From Ettlia oleoabundans (Eukaryota; Chlorophyta; Chlorophyceae; Chlamydomonadales): a stretch of DNA of 64,000 nucleotides. The position numbers and the translations under genes were made by a program. Positions within the stretch are counted from its first letter, which is position 1, and each line of letters opens with the position of its first letter. The notes below the pieces were generated by a model. It had not been told where the DNA came from. It made no database searches and was given only the letters and a program-made list of their open reading frames with translations. Location of the stretch: NCBI GenBank assembly GCA_019693395.1, contig JAAMXP010000010.1, positions 1-64,000 of the forward strand, read 5' to 3'. Shown here one piece after another: positions 46,301-56,503 of this stretch.

Positions 46301-48569
46301 TGGCTGCTAGCTGCCCCTGCCTGCTGCCAGCCCTGCCAGCAACCTTATCTTGCCAGATTACCAGACGTCACAAGGGTGCACTGGCCGGCTGGGTTCCGGA
46401 TCCATTGCTCCCGCGGATGTATAACTTGGTGGATTACAGTTGGTTTTCACGTGGAGTGACAGCTGTACGCAAACTTTCACTGGCCCAACCTTTTTGTCTC
46501 ACTGTGTTGGCTGCAGTTGATTGGGCAGTACACTACCCGGAGCCGCACGGGGGTTGCCACCCCGGCTCCCGATGTTGAGGCCTATATACTGCCTGCCTGC
46601 CACATCACTGAGCGCTTGATGGCAACTGCACGCAGTGCAGCAGGACCGCAGGTGTGACCATGCTGCAGCCACTACTGCATGCATTGACGGCAGCAGCGGG
46701 AAGTAACGGAAGTCTATAAGAGGGGCTCAGCAGTAGCGCTTTCCGAGCTCGTCTCCAACTGGGCTGCTGTTCCAAGCATACAGCCAGCTGATTTGACAAA
46801 CCCCTCTGCGAGCTGCTCATGCTGTGCCATCTGCATGGTTTTCTGGTGCCGCAGGTGCAGGATCTGCTTCCCACGGGCAGCAACCAGATTGGCGCACACC
46901 AGCTCTTGCTGGTTATCATCCACAGACGGGTGGGGTGCCTTGCCTGTGCTGCAATGCCTGCTGTGGCACGCGCCTCCACTTTGGCATCCTGCACCTGTCA
47001 ATACACTTCTCTGCCCGATATAATACGGCTTCTGCTGTGGGGCACTTGCAGCCAGTGCTCCTTTTTGTATCTCCGCTGATCAGCTAGGGGTCTGTGCTGC
47101 AGGATTGGCGGCCTCCCTTTGGTTTTGCACGACCCGTCCGGCGAGCACGCGTGCACCCTGCACCTGGGGCACCGGCGGCAGATCAATCTGGGGCAGCAGC
47201 AGCAGGGGAGGCATCGCACGGCACCTCCACAGCCGCTGTGCTGCCACCGGTGCCTGTCCTATCCGGGATGCAGCCACAGCTTCAGGCGACGCAGCAGCCC
47301 CAGGACGGTGCGGCAGCCCCAGTGCCAGCTGTTGCACTGCCGGAGGGCTTGGACCTTAGCGCAATCAGTGCCCTGGCTGCTGCTTTTGGTGTGGCCCCGG
47401 CAGCTGCAAACCAGCAGCAGCAACATCCTGGGGCAGCACCGGCTTCCCCCGTGGTCAGTGGGCCGAGCCTGGGGCCGCCACAGCACTCCCCAATGGGAGC
47501 CGCGCCGGCAGCGTTGCCGGGGCAGCAGCAGGTGCCGCCGCCACTCACGGCCGGGCCACCCATCCAGTTTGACCAGTTGCAGCAGCTGCTGGCCAGCCTA
47601 CCACCCTCCGGTGTGCAGCCAGGCTCGGCACCAGGACTGCCTGCTGCAGGATCCCAGCAGCCAGAGGGCCGGAGTCGGCGGTCGCGGTGGGAGGGAGGTG
47701 AGGAACCAATGCCGGCGCCACCAACGCAACACCCTGGGCAAGCACCACCGCTGCTGCCGTCGCTGCAGCACCAGGACTCGCAGGCTCAGCAGCAGCAGTC
47801 CAAGAAGCGCCGGTCGCGGTGGGAGGGCTCAGAGGAAGATGGTGGTAATGGTGATCCGGAGGCACAGCAGCGGCCAGAATTGGCAGCCGTGCCAGTGAGC
47901 GGCCCTCCCGCCGCCGCTGCTGTTGCGCCGCCTCCCGGGCCACTGGGTCCCATGCAGAGAGCAGGCGTGCGGCAGCCATCGCCACAGCAGCAGCAGTATG
48001 TGGCCCCGCCCGGTTCGCTGCCCATGGCAGGGCCGCAGCCCCCGCCGCAGCCGCACCTCTACCAGCAGCCGTTTCCGCAGGCAGACTCACAGCACCAGCA
48101 GCTGCACATGCCCCCTCCTGGTGCTTATGGCGGTGCACCACCTGGCGTGCCGCCTCAGCAGCAGTACGACATGGGGGTTCCTTCGTACCAGCAGCAGCCA
48201 GTGATGATGCCACCACCACAGACAGGTGGCTTCCCTGTTTCCAGCGGGCCTCAACAGCAGCAGCAGCTTCCTGTTGGGCAGTTGCCTGTGGGAGGTGGGC
48301 CTCCTCCGCCGCCGCCGCCTCCTCCCCCTGGAGGTTTCCCTCCCCCTGATAGGGCACCTGGACCACACATGTATCCCCCACAACAGCACCCTGACAGCGG
48401 CGCGCCGCCGCAGCACTATGGCGAAGGCGGGTTTGGTGGCAGGGGCGGCAGGTTTGCGGGCCGGTTTGCCGGCGGGCGCGGTGGACGCTGGGGTGGCCGG
48501 GATGGGGGCCGAGATTGGGGTCGAGGCAGGGGCAGGAGAGCGCATGGCGGACGGCCTCGTTATGACTGA
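40349..48569 (+). CDS. Tudor-like / TFIIS-middle / SPOC domain transcription elongation factor (PHF3/DIDO/Bye1-like)
   Basis: Multi-exon gene. A Tudor-like fold is encoded at 40835-41000 (VYVLWPDDGTWYKGRVTACD, then KATIYYDETEETEECDLKEL). An acidic and Lys/Arg-rich linker follows (SGRKRKRGGDSDQEVELEDF). The TFIIS central domain, which binds RNA polymerase II, runs over four exons between 43013 and 44122: VRGGIKQALELVA, TLYGGITKDYKQKFRTLQFN, LKDPHNPDLRAHVLRGDFTP, MTATELANKELAAYRKAKEE. A SPOC domain, which reads phosphorylated polymerase C-terminal repeats, follows at about 45190-46650 (VWEGQFVVPGAGAFQLTADA, LALEKLDHFLLELRHS, YILPACHITERLMATA). The last exon (47102-48569) is Pro/Gln-rich with two RSRWEG repeats and an RGG tail (GGRGGRFAGRFAGGRGGRWG). 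Start codon and early introns are uncertain. TFIIS-M plus SPOC defines the PHF3/DIDO/Bye1 group; no PHD finger is seen. Confidence 0.78.
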
Positions 48570-48624
48570 CTTTCACATTGCTTTCAACATGACTTGCTGA
48601 AAACTCATAATGATTCAGCAATCC

Positions 48625-48629
48625 TGTAA
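48625..48629 (+). terminator. Poly(A) signal TGTAA of the TFIIS/SPOC gene
   Basis: TGTAA 56 bases after the stop codon. The rest of the convergent spacer to 49206 holds no gene. Confidence 0.5.
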
Positions 48630-49206
48630 GGAGTACCAACTGCGCGTATGCATAGCTTACATTGGAGTGTTGCTAGGATGCTACCCCCATACCCAATCCG
48701 TGTGCTTTGTGCACAGCGGTTGGAAGTGTGAACTTGATTTACATGTGAGATTGTAAGGGATGTGGTTGTCTTGGTGGTGACTACATTTAAATAACTGGGG
48801 AGGGCATTGTATTGTTCATAACACAGTAAAGGTCAGTGTAACCTTGACAATGGGTGTTAAGTTTCAAGTGTGTTGAACCATGTTTCCACCCAGCAAGAGG
48901 AGCAGAATGACGTGAAGTTGTGCGTGAGCAGAGGAGTCAAACTACCGAGTCAAGCTACTTGAGTGCAGTTGGGGGGGCGGCCTTATTCAAAGCAGCAGTA
49001 CATGGGCACACCCGCAGTCAATCGCGAAACAAATGGACGAGTTGCCCTATGCGGGCCCTAAAGCAGGTGAAGCCACAGGATTAATGCCCCATGGGCTGAC
49101 GAGCCGGTGAGCTAGCACTAACAAACACCCATCAGCAGTGTATAGCCAGGGCCCCCAAATATTGAAGGCAGCAGAAGCCTTGAACTTCACCACAGCAGGT
49201 ATTGGT

Positions 49207-51875
49207 TTATGCATTGATTGTAACCTTCCCTGATGGCGCGGAAGAGGAGATCACGTCATACAGAAGCTCCGTTGCATTCTTGGCACCCTCTGGTGCCTTG
49301 CCTAGTGTTGCGGGTCCATGGGTGGCCTCCAGCTCACGCAGGTTGGCCTCAATGGTGCGGGCAATGGTCTCAAGGGGCAGGATGGTGAAAGGCTCCTCAA
49401 TGCTCACACCAATCTCCTCAATGCCTGCGGGCAACATGGAACACCAACGGATCAGGAAAGGGGCAAAGGCAGGTGACTGAAAGCACAGCGACGGGCAGGG
49501 AACTACTGTAAGCATCCCAGCCACGCAACTGCCACCAAAATGAGAACGCTAAGGCTAGTATTGGCTGAGGCTAGCAATGGGAACAACCAGCCATGCCACC
49601 CACCCAGCAGCAGGAAGGAGACGATGAATGTGATGGGCAGCATGGCCCAGCCGCAGTTGTCCCACAGCGTGAAGGGCAGCAGCGTGAGCCAGATCATCAT
49701 GAAGCGGGAAGTGTGGCTGCATACACAGAGGCAGGGAAAGTGAAACTAGTAAGCAAGGCGTGAGTGGCTGCTGGCCTAAAACTTGGGGTAACGCCAATAA
49801 GATAGGCCCAAGCACATGCTGAGAAGCCCAGGACTGTGGAGCCAGCACACTGACATGTCCTGCCACCCACTCTCACCGGGTGTAGGACAGCGGCACGGGG
49901 GTGCGCAGAATGCGCTCGCAGCCACCTGTCACATCTGAGTACACGGTCAGGTTCTCATCCATGCGGTATGCAGCACCCGCCGGCACAGCGCCAAAGCTGT
50001 CCCTGTTGCTGGTAACGGCTGCCGGCAGCTGGGCCTGCTTGATGCACGCGGTCAGCACCTGCAGAGCAGCAGGATAACAAGAAGATGTTGTTGCTGGTGC
50101 CGGCTTGTTAGTGCCCAATTCGTGTTTGGGGCTGCACCAAGTTGCACACAACAAAAGTACCTGTCCTGCAATCACTACCAAGCAGTGTGCCGGCACTAAC
50201 CAGAAACGCAGTGGCACGGCCAGGCGTTAATGCACCTGCATGCAGTAGTTTGGCCTGTGGGTGGATGCCGCCAGGGCCTTGACCTCCTCGGGCAGCAGGA
50301 TGTCCTTCACCTCCTCCTCAATGTTCTCACCCGGACGCAGGTGGCACATCAGAGCACGCCTGCATGGCGACAAAGGAATAGACAAGCGTGGGGGCGTTGC
50401 ACTTACTAAAAGCTGAGCACGCAAGCCAGAACGCAGGCACAATCCGCAGGCAGGCAGGATTGGACAGAGCGGGCAGGGCAGGCAGGGCAGGCAGGCTAGG
50501 CAGGCAGGCAGGCACGGCGTGTTGGGCAAGCTGAGTGCCAGCGCAGTAGTGACGCACGGGTATGCGATGCTCCAGCGGACCAGCATTGAGCGCAGCTCTG
50601 GCTGGGACTCAGGCACGTAGCCCAGGGCCTGACGCGTGAAGTCGCGGCTGCGGTTCACCATGGACCCCCACATCTTGCGCGCCTCATCCCACCGCTGGTA
50701 GCTCGTGTTGGTGCTGCACAGAGATTTTAAAGTGGGCATGAGTCGAGCATCATTGCCAGGTGAAATGGCCCAGAAACTTAAATGTATCCGGCTGTTGAAG
50801 CAGAGAACAGCCCTAAGAAGGCAGTGCACCTTCATGCCTGGGCTCACCGGAACACCAGCAGCAGGGAGAGGGCAAAGGATGTGAGGCCAAAGGGCGCGTT
50901 GGTGGCCTTGAGGTCGGGCACATCAGTCAGGTAGCCAGCCTGCAGGCAGGGAGGGTGGAATCTCAAGGTCACTAGTGGGTTGGAGCGACCAGTCGCACGC
51001 ACACAACACAAGGAGGTATGTCGGCGGAATGTCGGACGCAGGTAGGGGATGGCCAGCAACGCCCCAGCTGAGCCAAACCAACTCACCTCTGCCAGTGTGT
51101 GGTAGAGGGCCACACCAGTGGCCAGTGTCATCACATACGCGAGGGGCTTGGCCAGGCCTTGCATCTGCAGATAGAAAGAGGAGGCACTCTTTAATGATTC
51201 TTCCCGGTGTTAGCGAACCAGCACAATGCCCTCCTTTCACAACTTTTTCACAACACGCGTCCCCAAAATATTGTGCCCCAGGTTGCCGCCCAAGTCAGCG
51301 GCAGCGCCTCACAATCTTGGAGTCGGAGATGCCCAGTACATGGCGCAGGTAGCGGCTGGAGCTGCGGTGCTTCTTCCAGCGCTCAAAGTCAAACACCTGC
51401 ATGTATGTGTGGTGAACGTTGGTCCTGTTGGAGGACTTTGAAGGGATGCTGGGGAGCAGCATTGGTGCCGCTGGTGGCAGGTGCATGGAACACACCATCA
51501 ACAATCAGCAAACAAGAAGCAATTATAATGCCTGTTGTTGTGTCCCAAAAGGGAGCAGCACGATGGTTGGCGGTGCACAATGCCGGTATGAGCACCCACC
51601 GGGCGCTGGAAGCGGCGGTTGTACTCCTTCCAATCGTCGCTGAAGTATGGGTGTTCTGGCTCAGACTTTTCGGTGTTGGCCACGGCAAAGGTGCGCACCA
51701 CAGCGCCCCGGCACCGGTTGCACCGGCAGGTGGCAGTGTGCTGGCGCAAAGCCGCCAGGCTGGGCTGGCGGGGAAGCAGCAGCGCTGCCGCAGGCTTTCG
51801 GGCCGGGCCCTTGGTAGCCGGCCTCGCTGCCAGTGCAGCTGGCTGCAGCCTGCTGGTGGCGAAAACGCGGGGCAT
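49207..51875 (-). CDS. Bestrophin-like protein 2 (thylakoid BST type)
   Basis: Same family and likely role as BST-1. Nine exons (51600-51875, 51313-51396, 51087-51164, 50848-50939, 50558-50713, 50236-50359, 49877-50058, 49604-49716, 49207-49424) give 440 residues from MPRVFATSRLQPAALAARP, chosen because it opens a typical transit peptide; an in-frame ATG lies further upstream at 51989. All hallmark motifs are intact (RTNTSYQRWDEARKMWG, GIEEIGVSIEEPF). The tail after the last motif is shorter than in BST-1. Exon 1 and intron 1 are nearly identical to BST-1, whereas exons and introns 5-8 are nearly identical to BST-3, so the gene is a mosaic. Divergent from LCIB-2. Confidence 0.94.
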
Positions 51876-52662
51876 GTGAGCTGCAAACGCCTGGCAAGAA
51901 TTCGAGGTGGTCGCCGGGCCCGGTTGCTGCAAGATGCTCGACTCGTCGCACTTCCGCAGTTCAAGGCATTGCACTGTTAAGTGGAGCATTCCCTCCTACA
52001 AGGCAGAGTCTACTACATGTACTGCCAGTGTAGTGCCTCACGAGCTTCGGCTAGAACAACATGTGTAGATTGGGGTTGTGTATACATGGGATATGCATGA
52101 TAGCACCGGCTTCTATATCAGTTGTGGCCAGGTTACCTGCAGCGAGGCAAAGGCAACAAGACGGGCAAGGTGATGTCAACAACAAGAAGAAGAGAATACG
52201 CAGAACCGTGATTTGTACCACGGCCGTACAGGGAGGAACGGGGCAGGGCCCCTGGCTCCCAAAATTTAAAAAAATTTATAAAAACAAGGTGCAGATCAGC
52301 CAGGATCAATCCTCCGTCGCTTCCCAGCCGGCTGCTGCGCTCGCGGGCGCCGCCCTATTATCACCCGTCTTGCACCCCCGCTGGCGGTGCAAGCTTGGAC
52401 GTCGTAGTGCTGTTGCCACACCATGGCGAAATCTACATTTATTGCAGAGCCGACAACAGAAAATTATCATATGCCATGTCGTCACTACTGCTGCATTCGG
52501 ATATGGTGGCAGCAACGGCGGCAGCACAGCGTGCCTAGCAGCTCTACCATCCTGGGGTGGGGTTAGGCTCAGGTCGGGTCATTGAGCTCGGACTAGGCTC
52601 GTTCTTTATTCCTGTTTAGGCTCTTCTGTCCCGAAGCACGAGTGCAGACTGCCGTCGGCAAC
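51876..52662. promoter_or_regulatory. Bidirectional promoter region of BST-2 and LCIB-2
   Basis: 787 bases between divergent starts, the longest of the three BST/LCIB intergenic regions. An open frame at 52061-52585 has no recognisable family and is probably chance or leader sequence. Confidence 0.5.
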
Positions 52663-55600
52663 ATGACGAACTTGGCACTCTGCAGCGCGGCATTGTTGGT
52701 GCGGGCCGATTCCCGCGCTGCCGTCAATGCTGCCCGTGGCAAACTGCTGCGCTCCAAGATTCCGGCGCAGCTAACAAGCCGCCGGGAGATTCAGGCTTCA
52801 TTCTGGGGCCGCAAGAAGGAGGCTGCAAAGACGGAGGCGGCTCCTGAAGCGGCAGGTAAGCCGATGATCGTCGCTCGCCGAGGTGTGCCTGCGCAAGGGG
52901 TGTGGACTGAGCCGCTGCACAGACCCCACTACCACACGGGTGCCGCTGGAGCGTGGCATTTTTGCAGACCATTGCGTTTTAGGATGGGGTTTCTGATGTT
53001 GAACCTGCTCTTCTTCACCAAACCATGTTGGATCATCAATCCATGTTGGAACCATTTTGACACAGAAAAGGTCCACAATGCCCCGCTTACCATCCTGTGC
53101 TTCTCATTCATGATTTGCAGAGCCCGCTGCAGCTGCTCCGGCTGCTGATGCCGCCGCCGCTAACGGCCCGGTGGAGATGACCGTGGAAAACTCGAGCCAG
53201 ATCATTGACACAGGCGACAAGATGATCATTGTGGAGCCCACCGGCACCATCATCATTGGCAATGCTGAGGCTGTGGCGCGTGCACAGGCGGTTGAAATTG
53301 AGGCAGCCCCTGAGTCGGCAGAGGTGGAGTACCTGACCGGGCGTGCCAACGCGGTGCAGAAGCATTTCGAGGGTGCTCTGGGTGCTGACGATTTCATGCA
53401 GCGCGTGGAAATGGCGCTCTATGCCTTTGGCTTCACAGGAGACAACTCCATCGGTGAGCGCTGGGTGGCAGCGAGTTACCAGCAACTTAGCCAGGCAGCG
53501 GCACCAGTCACCTCTAAGCAGCCGGAATCCCACTCACACTGCGTGCAGCCAGGTGGCAATGTCAACCGCCAAATCATTGTTCGCCAAGATGTACACTCCA
53601 AGATGTACAAAATGTTGCAACATCACCCTCCTTTCCCCGTGTCCTCCCAACTGCAGCCATGGTGAACCTGTGCCGTGACGAGGTGACTGTGACCCTGAAG
53701 CACCGCATTGAAGAGGTGTTTGGCTCCGCCTTCTCCACCAACGGCCTGGGTGGTGTGCTGACCTGCGGCGTGACTGGCATGGGCGCCGGCTTCAGCCACT
53801 CTCCCCTGTGCAGCAGCAACAAGGAGCGCTACGTCTTCTTCTCCTTCCCACACATCAGGTGGAGGAGGCAGGGGGGCCGGGTGCCACCAGGCTTTTAGGC
53901 TGTTATATTTAGCCTGGGTCACTATTGCTGGGTCCCAGCTGCCATGAGCTGCGCGCTGCTTTGACGGAGGTCAAAGTGCAGCTGGCTGGCAGATGTTTGC
54001 AACTCAGCTTGCTTCTTGTTTGCTATCATCCCTGCAGCATCAACTCCAAGGGTGAGGTTGGTCCCATGTCCCGCCCCGGTCGCCCCGGCCAGTCTTGTGC
54101 CTGCGGCGCCCTGATCAAGGCCACCAACGAGATCAAGAGTGAGGGCCTGACCTGCAACTGCAAGATTCCCGGAGGTGAGCCAGTTGAAAGCCCGACAGGC
54201 TGCTACGTTTGGGTGCTGCCGAGCTTCCCCCGCAATAGCCCTCTCTCGCCATTATCCCCCTTGGTCGTATCTACAGCTTAGTTTGTTCCCTCGGTGCCGC
54301 ACTAACTTGTCGCACTGCCTTGCCTGCAGTGCACAACGCGCTTGACCCTGAGATGAGCATCCTGAAGCAGCGCATTGCCCGTCGCCTGCGCCACGAGGGC
54401 TACAATGACGAGACGGTGAAGAGCCTTGACCTTGGTACGTGCCTGCTTGCCTGCCTTCCTGGTGCTTGTGCCCTGCATGCTTCTGTGTGTGATTGCCTGT
54501 TTGTGCTTGACGCCTAGCTGGGAATTTGTTTCTTACCACCTGAAATAAGCTTGTTGGTTGCTCACTGCCTGCCCTTGCCCACTTCTACCCCCCACGTCTG
54601 CAGTTGATGTGACCAAGGTTGCCGAGCGCACCATCTCCGACGACCTCGAGTTCCTCATATCAAAGACAGTCAACACAGACAAGGCCGACTATGCCGGTAG
54701 GTTGGGACACCGGCCTGAAAGAAAAATTCTCGCAGCACCTGTACTCACAGCTCAGTGCAAACGGTTGGAGAGATGTGTTACAGGTTGAACACAGGCTGAA
54801 CTTACAAAGATTGCCCCACCATTTGCGAGGTTGTTGCGGGATGGTTCATATGTCCCCCGCCTTCCTTGCCTCTGTTTGCAGTTATCACTGGTGTGCAGAT
54901 CCACAACTGGGCTTGCAACTTTGAGGATGCCTCGCCCAACATGGAGCTTGTTGCCCCCACCTCTGCTTACGTGGTGGTCAATGGTGTGAAGACCCATCTG
55001 GACCTGTCAGCAATGCCGGTGAGTGGTTAAGCCTTGCTGGTAGGTGTTGCCACAATATAGCGGAGTTGAGGCAATATATGCAGCTTTGCTTCTCCTCTGG
55101 AATGCACAGGTGCTATCAGCCTCCTTGTCGTTTTTCGTCGCAAATGCCCTGCCCTCCCTGCTGCAGCCTCTGACGCCCCGTCAGATGCGCCTGGTGGCGG
55201 GCCCCGCTGATGTGTGCAACCAGGGTGGCCAGACCATGCTGCGTGAGGAGGAGGCGCCTTACGCCTTTGACTCCAAGGATTCACGCCGCGCACAGAGGGA
55301 GCGCCTGCAGCGGTGGGTTTACAAAAATGTTTGCTTGTCAGCAGTGCATGCATCGACAGTTTGCTGCTTTGGTGTTGGTGTTGGTAGCCTGAGGTGGTCT
55401 TTTAGAAACTAAGCGGCACTGCTGCTGGGGCCTTTCAACCTGTCCTCACTTGTTCTGGTCTCCTATCTAGTCTCACAAAGTCGGCCCTGCTCGTCACTGC
55501 TGCAGGTACCTCGCTCTGATGAAGGAGGAGGGGCTGGACGGCTCCTCTGCCAGCTCCGCGCCTGCCTGGCAGTCCAAGATTGTGAAGGGCACGCCAGAGC

Positions 55601-55856
55601 GCTGCGCCACTGCCGACAACTCCACCATTATTGACACCAGCTTTGCAGAGGGTGAGCACCCAGCTGTGCCCAGTGCAGAATTTTTTTGGTGCTGGCTGAC
55701 CCGTCCTGCCTCAATTACTACATGCAGGTTAGACTGCCGTCACTGAAATTTACTTGGTTACCATACCTGGTTTCTCATGCATTGCCTGCTGCAGATGCTG
55801 AGCTGCGCAAGGTGTGGGAGATGCTGGAGGAGAAGTACAAGATGCCTGCTAAATAA
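52663..55856 (+). CDS. LCIB-family protein 2
   Basis: Same family and proposed role as LCIB-1. Ten exons (52663-52855, 53121-53453, 53657-53858, 54038-54174, 54330-54434, 54604-54696, 54882-55018, 55167-55312, 55506-55651, 55795-55856) give 517 residues. The transit peptide begins MTNLALCSAALLVRADSRAA. The pre-core segment is present (IDTGDKMIIVEPTGTIIIGN) after an Ala/Pro-rich insert. Core motifs NLCRDEVTVTLKHRIEEVFG, GGVLTCGVTGMGAGFSH, FPHIS, SCACGALIKA and ERTISDDLEFLI are intact. It differs from its paralogues in two introns: the one separating YLTG from RANAVQK is precisely absent, and an extra one (55313-55505) splits QR/YLALMKEEG. The exon 7 product has NWACNFEDASPNMELV, which diverges from the NWSNDFEDASPNMEFV of the other two. 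Confidence 0.95.
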
Positions 55857-56148
55857 GCACAGCACAGTTGCATACAGCAGCACACTTTGTCCTGGTTGAC
55901 ATCTGCCACTCAGGGCACGTTGTTTGACTGCCGCTAGATCGCTTGAAGAACGTTTTTTGTCCGTAGGAATCATCACTGTTCAGTCCAACCGAACCGAACC
56001 GTATACACGATCACAATTTTATGTGGCCTAATGGCCACATTTCGGTCTTTGTGCAACAGTTGTTCTTTCATCCGCACTGCCTTGTAGGCGCTGTTCCCAT
56101 GTCTGTTTTTGTGCACCAATTTTCCAGACCCAGAAGGTGCTGGAGTGC

Positions 56149-56153
56149 TGTAA
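56149..56153 (+). terminator. Poly(A) signal TGTAA of LCIB-2
   Basis: TGTAA about 290 bases after the LCIB-2 stop, in the convergent spacer 55857-56503, which holds no gene. Confidence 0.5.
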
Positions 56154-56218
56154 CATGCTCCTCTGCTGTCTGTATTCCTAGCGTCTGACCCCTGCCTAGA
56201 ATCATGGTGGAGCACGAA

Positions 56219-56223
56219 TTACA
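56219..56223 (-). terminator. Poly(A) signal TGTAA of BST-3
   Basis: TGTAA on the minus strand 281 bases past the BST-3 stop; the signals of the two convergent genes are under 80 bases apart, so the transcripts may just overlap. Confidence 0.5.
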
Positions 56224-56503
56224 AGCAGCAGATACAGGGCAGTTGCATCTCCCTTTGGCGCTGCATGAATAGGCAAGGATGATTTCAAGCAAACAGAGGC
56301 CGGCACGTTGGCACGGAAGCAATGGGTCAAGTTCAGAGGATGGTTGGTTGATAGGTCGGATATCGTTTTCCTGTTCTGTGTTGCCTACATTGAAATGCAT
56401 CGGCAGTGCCGGCGATATGATGAAAAGAAATGAACTGGAGCGCCAAGTCCTGGGTCGCCTTGCAGCCAAGTAAACATGTTACCCAGGTTTGGTGCCTGCT
56501 GCC

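Noticed and set aside
47545..48639. 364-codon minus-strand frame opposite the TFIIS/SPOC last exon
   Set aside because: Low-complexity antisense shadow of Gln/Pro/Gly-rich coding sequence; the plus frame carries RSRWEG repeats and an RGG tail.
52061..52585. 174-codon open frame between BST-2 and LCIB-2
   Set aside because: No recognisable family and it ends before LCIB-2; the interval must contain promoters. Kept as spacer.
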